Shown here piece after piece: positions 22,291 to 30,217 of a DNA stretch of 64,000 nt. This stretch comes from Dechloromonas sp. TW-R-39-2 (GTDB lineage: Bacteria > Pseudomonadota > Gammaproteobacteria > Burkholderiales > Rhodocyclaceae). The first letter of the stretch is position 1. Each line of letters begins with the position of its first letter. The position numbers were made by a program, and so were the translations under genes. The notes under the pieces were generated by a model. That model was given only the letters and a program-made list of their open reading frames with translations, did no database searches and was not told where the DNA came from. The stretch is from assembly GCF_016864195.1 (NCBI RefSeq), contig NZ_CP045202.1, positions 186,001 through 250,000 of the forward strand, read 5' to 3'.

Positions 22291-22343
22291 ATTATATCTT
22301 ATATAAGACATTCACGATGCGTGAATGTCCCTGGGCATATAAT
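22291..22343. promoter_or_regulatory. Divergent promoters flanking a 23-base palindrome
   Basis: A consensus -10 TATAAT is present on each strand: minus strand at 22296-22291 (toward yjcH-actP) and plus strand at 22338-22343 (toward the enoyl-CoA hydratase). Between them GACATTCACG-ATG-CGTGAATGTC (22307-22329) is a perfect 10-bp inverted repeat. It occupies the -35 area of both, where neither promoter has a good -35 box, so an activator site is likely. Confidence 0.55.
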
Positions 22344-22373
22344 TCAAGTCATTAAAAACAACACTTTGCGCAC

Positions 22374-23150
22374 ATGGCTACGGTCGACCTCTCCACAAAC
22401 GGCGAAATCGCCACCCTGACACTCAACAATCCCGGCAAGCTGAATGCCATCAATTTGGCCATGTGGCAGGACTTGGCCGGAATCATGGGCAAGCTGGCGG
22501 TTGACCGCGACATCCGCTGCATCGTGCTGCGTGGTGCCGGGCACGATGCCTTTGCCGCGGGCGGCGATCTGGAAGAATTCGTCACCGGACGCGCCACGCT
22601 GGAGCAAGCCCTGCACTACCACGAGCAAGTCGCGCTGGCCCTGAATGCCATCGCCGATTGCCCGCACCCGACCGTGGCCCTGATCCAGGGAGCCTGCATC
22701 GGTGGCGGCCTTGAAATCGCCGGCGTCTGTGACCTGCGTATCAGCAACGAATCGGCCCGCTTCGGTGCGCCGATCAATCGACTCGGCTTTTCGATGTATC
22801 CAGGCGAGATGGAGGGTTTGCTGAAGCTGGCCGGTGCCGCCGTGATGAAGGAAATCCTGCTCGAAGGACGCATTCTCAACGCCACCGAAGCCTATGAAAA
22901 AGGGCTGATCACCCGCGTTGTTCCTGATCCGCAGGTCGAAGATGAAGCCTATGCCACGGCACGGCGCATCTGTGCCGGCGCCCCGTTGGTGGCCGGCTGG
23001 CACAAGCAGTGGATTCGCCGCCTGCAAAACGGTCGACCGCTGAACGATGAAGAAAAAGCCGCGTCGTTCGCCTTCCTCGACACAGAGGACTACAAGGAAG
23101 GCCTGAGCGCCTTCCTTGAAAAGCGCAAACCTGCGTTCAAGGCGTGCTGA
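22374..23150 (+). CDS. Enoyl-CoA hydratase/isomerase family protein
   Basis: Crotonase-fold enzyme of 258 residues acting on acyl-CoA thioesters. The oxyanion-hole segments are VLRGAGHDAFAAGGDLEEF and GACIGGGLEIAGVCDLRI; the region around FGAPINRLGFSMYPGEMEG aligns with the active-site loop, but the glutamates of classical hydratases are not both obvious. The precise reaction (hydratase, isomerase, hydrolase) is open. It is divergent from yjcH-actP with a shared regulatory palindrome, suggesting co-regulation with acetate uptake. Its end overlaps the convergent TauE gene by 14 bases. Confidence 0.85.
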   Translation: MATVDLSTNGEIATLTLNNPGKLNAINLAMWQDLAGIMGKLAVDRDIRCIVLRGAGHDAFAAGGDLEEFVTGRATLEQALHYHEQVALALNAIADCPHPTVALIQGACIGGGLEIAGVCDLRISNESARFGAPINRLGFSMYPGEMEGLLKLAGAAVMKEILLEGRILNATEAYEKGLITRVVPDPQVEDEAYATARRICAGAPLVAGWHKQWIRRLQNGRPLNDEEKAASFAFLDTEDYKEGLSAFLEKRKPAFKAC

Positions 23151-23955
23151 ACAAACTCCAGACCATTTTTGCCGCGAGCAGGATAAGGATTGCGGCAAAA
23201 ATCCGCTTCAGGGTTGCCACTGGCAAGCGATGCGCCAGACTGGCACCGTAGGGAGCTGTCACCATCGATGCTGCAACCAGAATCACCAGGGCTGGCAAGT
23301 ACACAAATCCCAAACTGCCCTGTGGCAAACCCGGCTGGTGCCAGCCATTGAAGACATAGCCCAACGTTCCGCCGACCGCGATAGGCAAACCGACTGCCGC
23401 CGAGGTACCGATAGCATGTTGAACACGAACGTTGCACCAAGTCAGGAACGGTACGGTCAATGCACCGCCACCGATTGCTACGACAGAAGACAGTGCACCG
23501 ATACCGAAGCCGACAGCAGCAACCCCCATCGTCCCAGGCAAGTCACGAGCCGCCTTTGGCTTCAAGTTAAGCGCCATCTGGACTGCAACGAGACAAACAA
23601 AGAAAGTAAAAAAAATGGCCAGTGGACGTGCCGGAACGCTGGCAGCAAACAAAGTTCCGATCGCCGTACCAAGCAGAATGCCGGGTGTAATTACTTTGAA
23701 AATATTCCACATCACCGCACCATGGCTATGGTGCGTCCGCAAGCTGGCAACAGCCGTAAAAATGATCGAGGCCATCGAAGTGCCAAGTGCCATGTGCAGG
23801 ATTTCGCCTGAAGGAAACTGAGTCTGTGCAGCAAACATCAAGGTCAGGGCCGGCACCATGACCAGCCCGCCGCCAATCCCCAGCATCCCGGCAAAAAATC
23901 CGGTAAATGCACCAAGTACAAGATAAGCAGCAACCCAAATCAGCAACAAGCTCAT
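23137..23955 (-). CDS. TauE/SafE-family sulfite/organosulfonate exporter-type permease
   Basis: 272-residue membrane protein with about eight helices and the internally repeated glycine-rich motifs of the family (FFAGMLGIGGGLVMVPAL near the N-terminus and VVAIGGGALTVPFLTWCN in the second half). TauE/SafE proteins export sulfite, sulfoacetate or other small anions; the substrate here is unknown. ATG at 23955 overlaps the EVE gene stop (ATGA), so I prefer it to the upstream in-frame ATG at 23985. The 3' ends of this gene and the hydratase overlap. Confidence 0.87.
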   Translation of the reverse strand: MSLLLIWVAAYLVLGAFTGFFAGMLGIGGGLVMVPALTLMFAAQTQFPSGEILHMALGTSMASIIFTAVASLRTHHSHGAVMWNIFKVITPGILLGTAIGTLFAASVPARPLAIFFTFFVCLVAVQMALNLKPKAARDLPGTMGVAAVGFGIGALSSVVAIGGGALTVPFLTWCNVRVQHAIGTSAAVGLPIAVGGTLGYVFNGWHQPGLPQGSLGFVYLPALVILVAASMVTAPYGASLAHRLPVATLKRIFAAILILLAAKMVWSLFSTP

Positions 23956-24461
23956 ACCAGAAGTTCCATCGTAATAAATTGCCATTCCTCAGCGGTTACC
24001 GGTGTAATCGACAAACGGTTGCCGCGGGCAAGAAGGCGCATGTTAGCAAGTTCCGGACAAGCCCGCAGTTCAGTCAGCGGCAAATAGCGCGTCTTTTGCA
24101 CGAACATGACATCACGCAATAACCAGCGCGGCGAATCGGCTTTGGATTTCGGGTCGAAATACGGGTTGACCGCATCAAACTGGGTTGCATCGGGGTAAGG
24201 CGCCGAAGCGATCCGGCAAACCCCGGCAATCCCCGGTTCGGCACAGCCCGAGTGATAAAAAAATGCCAGATCGCCGACCCGCATCGCATCGCGCATGAAG
24301 TTGCGCGCCTGATAGTTTCTGACGCCAAACCACGGAAAGGGAACATTTGGCGCAGCGGCAAGATGATCAATCGAGACCTCATCAGGTTCCGATTTCATCA
24401 ACCAGAACTGCGCAACCGGTTGATCGGAGACTGCCATGGGAAAATCAGGAGAAATAGTCAT
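23952..24461 (-). CDS. EVE domain-containing protein
   Basis: Up to 169 residues with the EVE hallmark near the N-terminus (FWLMKSEPDEVSIDHL), followed by PWFGVRNYQARNFMRDAMRVGDLAFFYHSG and the C-terminal LSITPVTAEEW. EVE is a PUA-like fold thought to bind modified bases in DNA or RNA. The start is uncertain: ATG at 24461 lies directly beyond the 6S RNA terminator and no ribosome site is visible; ATG at 24437 is an alternative that removes eight residues. Expression from the zapA-6S transcript is plausible. Confidence 0.87.
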   Translation of the reverse strand: MTISPDFPMAVSDQPVAQFWLMKSEPDEVSIDHLAAAPNVPFPWFGVRNYQARNFMRDAMRVGDLAFFYHSGCAEPGIAGVCRIASAPYPDATQFDAVNPYFDPKSKADSPRWLLRDVMFVQKTRYLPLTELRACPELANMRLLARGNRLSITPVTAEEWQFITMELLV

Positions 24462-24483
24462 CGCCAGGCCAAAAAAAAGGCCC

Positions 24484-24655
24484 CCGCAAGTGCCGTCAGA
24501 CCGGCATCCTGAACCGGGGTCCAGAATGGTCGCTTTCCAGCTGCATCAGGAACGCCTGACAGAGAGGCACTCACAACAGCAGCGGTATGGTCCGCAACCG
24601 ATGCCAATTAGCATTGGTTCAAGGAATATATGGTCTTAACAAACACCGCAGGGGA
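24484..24655 (-). ncRNA. ssrS: 6S RNA
   Basis: Noncoding region of about 170 bases directly downstream of zapA, the conserved location of ssrS in proteobacteria. On the minus strand the ends are complementary (5' CCCCTGCGGTG against 3' GGCACTTGCGGGG), giving the terminal closing stem. The interior has the expected elements CCTTGAACCAATGC and CGGTTGCGGACCATACCGCTG on the 5' side and CCCCGGTTCAGGATGCCGG on the 3' side. A T-rich terminator (GGCC, eight T, GGCC) follows at 24480-24467. 6S RNA binds the sigma-70 holoenzyme in stationary phase. Exact ends are estimates. Confidence 0.78.
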
Positions 24656-24692
24656 CGCTCGGCGGGCGGCGCCGGGGTCAACAGCAAATGAC

Positions 24693-25028
24693 CTAGATGT
24701 CCAGTTGCTGCTGGGGCGCAAGCACGGAATCAATTCGTGCTCCCATGTGATCGATTCTACGCTTTGTCTCGGAAGTATCAACAGATTCCGCATCGCCTTC
24801 GATACCGCCTGCAGCCTGACCGGCCAGCAGTTCGTGCGCGATGTTGAGCGCAGCCATTACCGCTACACGCTCGGCAATAGTGCTTTTGGTGCGCTGGGCG
24901 ATTTCGCGCATTTTGTTGTCAACCAGGTCGACCGCAGCAAGCAGCGCATCGCGCTCTTCGGCACTGCAGGCCACGCGATATTCGCGCCCCATGATTTTGA
25001 CATCGAGGAAATTCGTTTCGGTGCTCAT
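24693..25028 (-). CDS. zapA: Cell division protein ZapA
   Basis: FtsZ-associated protein of 111 residues. It starts MSTETNFLDVKIMGREYRVAC with the N-terminal beta segment typical of ZapA and continues as a long coiled-coil helix (DLVDNKMREIAQRTKSTIAERVAVMAALNIAHELL). ATG at 25028 is preferred because GAGG lies 9 bases upstream; ATG at 25037 is possible. It follows the ZapB-like gene directly and precedes 6S RNA, as in other proteobacteria. Confidence 0.9.
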   Translation of the reverse strand: MSTETNFLDVKIMGREYRVACSAEERDALLAAVDLVDNKMREIAQRTKSTIAERVAVMAALNIAHELLAGQAAGGIEGDAESVDTSETKRRIDHMGARIDSVLAPQQQLDI

Positions 25029-25029
25029 C

Positions 25030-25227
25030 TCAGACATCCTCGGGCAGCTTGTCGACCAGGCCTTCAAGGCGCTCTCGCGCCACCGTCATTGTCTGACGCA
25101 AGTGGAGACGCTCTGCCTCGGCAGCAGCCATCTGGTTTTTCAGCACCTCGTTCTCGGCACGCAACTGGTGCACCAGGGCAACCACCTGTTCAATCTTGGC
25201 TTCAAGCGCTTCGAGTTCGGTATTCAT
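25030..25227 (-). CDS. ZapB-like small coiled-coil protein
   Basis: 65-residue protein that is almost entirely coiled coil (LEALEAKIEQVVALVHQLRAENEVLKNQ, shown by its a/d leucines). A gene of this size and type commonly sits just upstream of zapA in beta- and gammaproteobacteria and is annotated as a ZapB-like or TIGR02449 protein. Its stop lies one base past the zapA ATG chosen here, so the two are co-translated. Likely role in Z-ring organisation (inference from position and shape). Confidence 0.78.
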   Translation of the reverse strand: MNTELEALEAKIEQVVALVHQLRAENEVLKNQMAAAEAERLHLRQTMTVARERLEGLVDKLPEDV

Positions 25228-25360
25228 GGCGCGAACTATAGAGGGAAAAACAATGCGTGGTCAAGGACTAAGCCTTTATTCTCAAAGTGGTTTATACGAA
25301 ATGGGCACGACTTTTATAGTGCGATGCAGCAAGTGCACATGTAGAATGCGCACCGTGTCA

Positions 25361-25535
25361 GGTGCTGCGCGCGGATTCTCCAAGTGCAGTTAAACGGGAA
25401 AGTGGTGCGTCTCCGATGAGATCAATCCGCTGCTGCCCCCGCAACGGTAAGTGAGTGCGGATGTACCTCAAGGCCACTGGGTAAAACCTGGGAAGGCGGT
25501 ACATCAAGACTTGCGAGCCCGGATACCGGCCTGAA
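25361..25535 (+). promoter_or_regulatory. Cobalamin (B12) riboswitch
   Basis: The leader of the TonB-receptor gene contains the conserved cobalamin aptamer elements in order: GGTGCTG at 25361, GTTAAACGGGAA at 25389-25400, the B12-box core CTGCTGCCCCCGCAACGGTAAG near 25430-25451 (split here by line only), GCCACTGGGTAAAACCTGGGAAGGC near 25473-25497, and GAGCCCGGATACCGGCC near 25515-25531. B12 binding normally blocks translation or transcription of the downstream transporter. A weak promoter, TATAGT at 25315-25320, lies upstream. The expression platform spans about 25536-25657; I see no clear T-run terminator there, so translational control is likelier. Confidence 0.93.
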
Positions 25536-25657
25536 ACAAATCACGGAATTGCCACGGGGTTGTGGCGCCAGTTTTATTCGGCCGACCTGTCATCCCTTGC
25601 TTTTCCTTTTCAATGCCATTCCGGTTCGCGGGGACGCCTGCCGGAAAAAGGAAGACC

Positions 25658-27838
25658 ATGAATTTTCGATTGACCCACACTGCGGCTGTGATCAGTTCGC
25701 TTTTCGCGCATCACGCCATTGCCGAGCCCCTCAGTATCGACCGGCCAACCGAGCTGGAATCGGTCGTTGTTTCGGCCAGTCGTTTCATGACGCCGCTGGA
25801 AAAGGCACCGGGGCAAGTCGAGATTGTTCGCCAGGATGAATTGAACAGCCGCAAAAACGACCGATTGAGCGATGTCGTCAAATACATTCCAGGCCTGACC
25901 ATCCAACCCGGGCGAGGCACGACCCAATCGACCCAGGCCATGTCATTGCGCGGCATCCCGGACGAACGACGGATGCTGGTCATGGTCGATGGCATACCGG
26001 TCAACGACGGTTACGCCGGGAGCGTCAACTTATCCGGCATGCCAACCGAAATACTTCGCCAGGCCGAAGTCATGGTCGGCCCGATGTCTTCGCTCTATGG
26101 CGGAACGGCAATGAGCGGCGTGGTCAATTTCACCACCTTGATGCCGAAAGCCCCGATGTTCAACGCCAGTTTTGGTTACGGCGCACCTTTTTCGCGTGGT
26201 ACGGCACCGGAAGACACACGCCGGATCAGCTTAATGGGCGGCACGCTGTTCGATAATGGTCTGTCGGTCCTGATTGGCGGCAACTGGATGGCAACCGCCG
26301 GCTATCGCAATGAAAATGTCACGGCAACAAGCAGTCCTGGCGCCACCGTCAGCGGCTGGACCCAGACCAGCAGCAACAAGGGGGTCAATGCTTATCTCGT
26401 TGGCAACAAAGGAGCAACGGCCTGGGAAGAAAACGGCGAGTACATCAAACTCGAACAGCGCCTGGGCGGCCTGAACAAATGGCGCGCCGGCTGGCAGCGC
26501 CAGGCTTATGAATACTCGAACAGCACCCCGGAAAGCTATCTCAGAAACAGCAATGGCACGACGAACTGGAACGGGTGTACGCCGACAACGGCCATCTGTT
26601 CGACCTGGATGGCCAGCCCGGGCGCTTATGAACGGCAGATTTACTCGCTAGGCGGCGATATCGAAACGCTGGGCGGACTGCTCAAGATCAGCGCAGCCTA
26701 TATTGATGTCAGCAGCAATTATTTCATCACCCCCAGCACCAGCCGGATCAGCGACTCTCCCGCCCGCAGCGAATTGCTTGATGCTTACTGGACACGTCAG
26801 CTGGGTCGCCACGGCATCACGCTGGGGAGCGCATGGCGCCACGACCGGGCAAACAACAGCGAATACACACTGAGCAACTGGCACGATGCATCGAGCCGGG
26901 GCAATCTTTACGCCAACGTCAGTGGAGAAACCAACTCTCTCGGCTTGTATGCTCAGGATGAATGGCAACTGAGCGATCGACTGCTCGCACATTTCGGCCT
27001 GCGTTACGACTACTGGAAGAACTCGAACGGCCATATCGAGACCCCGGGCTGGAACAGCGGCAATATCTACAAAAACTACGCCAGCCGGACGGCTGAAGCC
27101 TGGAACCCGAAACTGGCCCTGCGTTTTGAAGTCAATTCAGCCTTTGCCCTGCGCACATCATACGGTTCTGCCTTCCGCGCGCCCTCCGTCTACGAGCTTT
27201 ATCGCAGCGGCTGGATCGGTAAAACAAACTTAACCGCCAATCCACTGCTCAAGCCAGAAACCGTCACAACGCTGGATATCGGCGCAGATTTCAAGCCCTG
27301 GCAAGGAGGCGAACTCAAGTTCACTGCCTTCAGCAACCGGATGGATGACCTGATCTACACACAAACGAGTGGAACAACGCGTAACCGGATCAATGCGGAA
27401 GAGGCCACCAGCCAGGGCTTCGTCGTCGGCATGACGCAAAAAATCGGCGACTCGACCCGTCTGATGGCCTCTTACACGATGACTGATTCCGAAGTACGGC
27501 GGAATAGCCAATCGCGCATCAGCCAAGGCAAGAAAATCGCTTATTTGCCGCAACACCAGGCAACGCTCGGCTTTGACACCAGCTACGGCCCATGGACGCT
27601 GGGCAGCAATCTGCGCTACGCCAGCAAGCAATACTCGACCGATGACAACAGCGATTTCGCCGGCAACGTCTTCCAGTCCTACGATGCCTACACCGTCGTC
27701 GACAGCCGTATCGCCTATCGCATCGACAAGCACATCACCGCCTCGCTGGCGATCGACAACCTGCTCGACCGTGAGTATTACTCGTACTATGCCGCACCCC
27801 GGCGCAACTGGTTTGCCGCGGTCAACTACGCTTACTGA
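25658..27838 (+). CDS. btuB: TonB-dependent outer-membrane receptor, BtuB-like corrinoid receptor
   Basis: Outer-membrane receptor of 726 residues with signal peptide (MNFRLTHTAAVISSLFAHHA, cleavage near AIA), TonB box region (ESVVVSAS), plug domain (DVVKYIPGLTIQPGRG, SLRGIPDERRMLVMVDGIPV, PMSSLYGGTAMSGVVNFTT) and a beta barrel ending in aromatic YAY. The 3'-located LDREYYSYYAAPRRNW resembles the penultimate barrel strands of many receptors. Start ATG at 25658 is fixed by AAGGAAG 7 bases upstream. The frame opens at 25562, inside the riboswitch expression platform. The riboswitch and downstream btuCD identify the cargo class as corrinoid. Confidence 0.9.
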   Translation: MNFRLTHTAAVISSLFAHHAIAEPLSIDRPTELESVVVSASRFMTPLEKAPGQVEIVRQDELNSRKNDRLSDVVKYIPGLTIQPGRGTTQSTQAMSLRGIPDERRMLVMVDGIPVNDGYAGSVNLSGMPTEILRQAEVMVGPMSSLYGGTAMSGVVNFTTLMPKAPMFNASFGYGAPFSRGTAPEDTRRISLMGGTLFDNGLSVLIGGNWMATAGYRNENVTATSSPGATVSGWTQTSSNKGVNAYLVGNKGATAWEENGEYIKLEQRLGGLNKWRAGWQRQAYEYSNSTPESYLRNSNGTTNWNGCTPTTAICSTWMASPGAYERQIYSLGGDIETLGGLLKISAAYIDVSSNYFITPSTSRISDSPARSELLDAYWTRQLGRHGITLGSAWRHDRANNSEYTLSNWHDASSRGNLYANVSGETNSLGLYAQDEWQLSDRLLAHFGLRYDYWKNSNGHIETPGWNSGNIYKNYASRTAEAWNPKLALRFEVNSAFALRTSYGSAFRAPSVYELYRSGWIGKTNLTANPLLKPETVTTLDIGADFKPWQGGELKFTAFSNRMDDLIYTQTSGTTRNRINAEEATSQGFVVGMTQKIGDSTRLMASYTMTDSEVRRNSQSRISQGKKIAYLPQHQATLGFDTSYGPWTLGSNLRYASKQYSTDDNSDFAGNVFQSYDAYTVVDSRIAYRIDKHITASLAIDNLLDREYYSYYAAPRRNWFAAVNYAY

Positions 27839-27841
27839 ACC

Positions 27842-28819
27842 ATGCCCTCCAGCCGCCGCGCCCTGCTGATCCTCGCCTGTCTCTGCCTGCTCGTCCTGGC
27901 CAGCTTCGCACTGGCCCTGACGGTCGGCAGCTTCAAGGTTTCGATCGGTGAAGTGTGGGCGGCCCTGCTCGGGCAGGAAGGCGGCGCCGGCGATGTCGTG
28001 CTGCAGCTTCGGTTGCCGCGCGCAATTGCCGGTTTTGCCTGCGGTGGCCTGCTGGCACTGGCCGGCGCATTGATGCAGGTATTGCTGCGCAATCCGCTGG
28101 CCGATCCTTACGTCCTGGGGATTTCCGGCGGCGCCGGGGCCGGGGCAATGTTCGCCATCATTCTCGGCTTGCCGGCCCTCGGCATCGACGGACTGGCTTT
28201 TGCCGGTGCGCTCGGCGCCATGCTGCTGGTTTTTGGTCTGGCGCACGGCGATGGCAGCTGGACGCAGACACGCCTGCTACTCACCGGCGTCATCGTTGCC
28301 GCCGGCTGCGGTGCGCTGGTCGCCCTGATGCTGGCCATCGCACCGGAGCACAAGCTGCGCGGCATGCTTTTCTGGCTGATGGGCGATCTCGGCCAAAGCG
28401 CCCAGTGGTGGCCAGCCCTGAGCGCCCTGGGCCTGGCATTGATACTGGCCATGCCCTTCGCCCGCGAACTGAACATGCTGGCACGTGGACAGATGCAGGC
28501 CCAGGCGCTGGGTGTCGCGGTCGACCGCTTGCGCTACGCCATTTATCTGCTCGCTTCGCTGGCCACCGCTGCGTCTGTGACAACGGCTGGTTCGATCGGC
28601 TTTGTCGGCCTGATCGTTCCCCACCTCGTTCGCCTCGCCACCGGCAACGACCAGCGACTGCTGCTCCCTGCATCGGTGCTGGCCGGCGGCTCGCTGCTGG
28701 TTCTGGCCGACACGCTGGCCCGGACGATCATCGCCCCGCAACAACTCCCGGTCGGCGTACTCACCGCGCTGATCGGCGTCCCGATCTTCCTGGTCATCCT
28801 GTCGAGGCAGCCGAAATGA
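27842..28819 (+). CDS. btuC: Corrinoid ABC transporter permease BtuC (FecCD family)
   Basis: Inner-membrane permease of 325 residues with about ten helices and the family signatures LRLPRAIAGFACGGLLALAG, NPLADPYVLGISGGAGAG and GSIGFVGLIVPHLVRL. FecCD permeases carry cobalamin, haem or siderophores; location under the B12 riboswitch next to the receptor indicates corrinoids. Starts three bases after btuB and overlaps btuD by four bases (ATGA). No periplasmic binding protein gene (btuF) lies in the cluster. Confidence 0.92.
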   Translation: MPSSRRALLILACLCLLVLASFALALTVGSFKVSIGEVWAALLGQEGGAGDVVLQLRLPRAIAGFACGGLLALAGALMQVLLRNPLADPYVLGISGGAGAGAMFAIILGLPALGIDGLAFAGALGAMLLVFGLAHGDGSWTQTRLLLTGVIVAAGCGALVALMLAIAPEHKLRGMLFWLMGDLGQSAQWWPALSALGLALILAMPFARELNMLARGQMQAQALGVAVDRLRYAIYLLASLATAASVTTAGSIGFVGLIVPHLVRLATGNDQRLLLPASVLAGGSLLVLADTLARTIIAPQQLPVGVLTALIGVPIFLVILSRQPK

Positions 28820-29589
28820 GCGGCGCCCTGCTCGAAACACGCCAATTGGCCGTCGACGTCGGTGGCAAACGAGTCATCGACCGGCTCGACCTGAGCCTGC
28901 ACGCCGGCGAACGGCTGGCCATCCTGGGGCGCAATGGTGCCGGTAAGTCGACCTTGCTGTCGACACTGGCCGGCTTGCGTCCAAGTAGTGCCGGCGTGGT
29001 GATGCTCGATGCCGAAGACCTTGCGCTGACCCCGCCGCACCAGGCCGCCCTGCGTCGGGCCTGGCTTGGCCAGTTCCAGTCCGACCCGTTTGGCTCGACG
29101 GTTCTGGAAACAACCCTGACCGGCCGCCACCCGCACCTTGGCCGCTGGGCCTGGGAAAGCCGGCAGGATGCCGAAATCGCCCGTGCTGCACTGAAATCGG
29201 TCGGCCTCGATGGCATGGAAACCCGCCAGATTCATACCTTGTCAGGTGGCGAACGCCAGCGCCTGGCGATTGCCACGCTACTCACCCAGGCAGCACCGCT
29301 GTACCTGCTCGACGAGCCGCTCTCGCACCTCGACCTCAATCACCAGATGGCTGTCCTCGAACTGTTTGCGGAGACCGCACGCAACGATGGGGCGGGCGTC
29401 ATCATGGTGCTGCACGACCCGGCACTGGCGCATCGCTTCTGTGATCGCGCCTTGCTGGTGCATGGCGATGGCCGCACCGAGCTTGGCACGGTCGACACCA
29501 TCCTGACGGCAGAAAAGCTGTCCCAACTTTATGGCTATGGCCTGCGTCAGCTCGAAGACCGCGGCCATCGCTGTTTCATTCCGGAGTAA
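28816..29589 (+). CDS. btuD: Corrinoid ABC transporter ATP-binding protein BtuD
   Basis: ABC ATPase of 257 residues: Walker A GRNGAGKSTLL, Q-loop within GQFQSDPFGS, signature LSGGERQRLAIA, Walker B LYLLDEPLSHLD and switch histidine in VLHDPALAHR. It pairs with BtuC, whose stop it overlaps. The open frame extends far upstream through btuC, but MSGALLETRQLAVDVGGK at 28816 is the family N-terminus. Confidence 0.93.
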   Translation: MSGALLETRQLAVDVGGKRVIDRLDLSLHAGERLAILGRNGAGKSTLLSTLAGLRPSSAGVVMLDAEDLALTPPHQAALRRAWLGQFQSDPFGSTVLETTLTGRHPHLGRWAWESRQDAEIARAALKSVGLDGMETRQIHTLSGGERQRLAIATLLTQAAPLYLLDEPLSHLDLNHQMAVLELFAETARNDGAGVIMVLHDPALAHRFCDRALLVHGDGRTELGTVDTILTAEKLSQLYGYGLRQLEDRGHRCFIPE

Positions 29590-29594
29590 GACCC

Positions 29595-30185
29595 ATGGCT
29601 GTGACCCACGAAGAACGCATGCAGAAAAAGAAAGCCGTGGTCGATGAAAAGATCGCCGGCGCCCAGGAAGAGCGCGGCGTATTGCTGATCAACACCGGCA
29701 ACGGCAAGGGCAAATCGTCGGCCGCTTTCGGCGTCGTCGCCCGCGCCCTCGGCCACGGTCTGAAAGTGGGTGTCGTGCAGTTCGTCAAGAGTCGTTCGGA
29801 TACCGGCGAAGAAGCCTTTTTCCGCCAGCAGGCCAATGTCGCCTGGCATATCGGCGGCGAAGGTTTCACCTGGGAAACCCAGGACAAGGAACGCGATGCC
29901 AAAGCCGCGCAAGCCGCCTGGGAAGTCGCCTGCGGCCATTTGAACAATCCGGCTATCGGCCTCGTCGTGCTCGACGAAATGACCTACGCCTTCAAATACG
30001 GCTGGCTCGATCTCGACAGCGTGATCGCCAAACTGCTTGCCCGACCGTTGATGCAGCACGTCATCATCACCGGCCGCGCCGCCCCCGAGGCTCTGCGCGA
30101 TGCAGCCGATACCGTCAGCGACATCGGCAACGAGAAACACGCCTTCAAGGCAGGCATCAAGGCGATGCCGGGGCTCGACTGGTAA
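29595..30185 (+). CDS. cobA: Cob(I)yrinic acid a,c-diamide adenosyltransferase (CobA/BtuR)
   Basis: Corrinoid adenosyltransferase of 196 residues. It has the variant P-loop NTGNGKGKSSAAFGV (about residues 33-47), the VVQFVKS segment and LDEMTYAFKYGWL of the CobA/CobO/BtuR family. It converts imported cob(I)alamin or cobyrinate diamide to the adenosyl form, the cofactor of the methylmalonyl-CoA mutase in this window. It lies five bases after btuD in the riboswitch-led operon. Confidence 0.94.
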   Translation: MAVTHEERMQKKKAVVDEKIAGAQEERGVLLINTGNGKGKSSAAFGVVARALGHGLKVGVVQFVKSRSDTGEEAFFRQQANVAWHIGGEGFTWETQDKERDAKAAQAAWEVACGHLNNPAIGLVVLDEMTYAFKYGWLDLDSVIAKLLARPLMQHVIITGRAAPEALRDAADTVSDIGNEKHAFKAGIKAMPGLDW

Positions 30186-30217
30186 GTCGGCCACACTCGT
30201 CCGAAAACACCTCGTCA

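Noticed and set aside
27955..28815. Upstream extension of btuD
   Set aside because: It would run through btuC in another frame; BtuD family N-terminus is at 28816 with an ATGA overlap.
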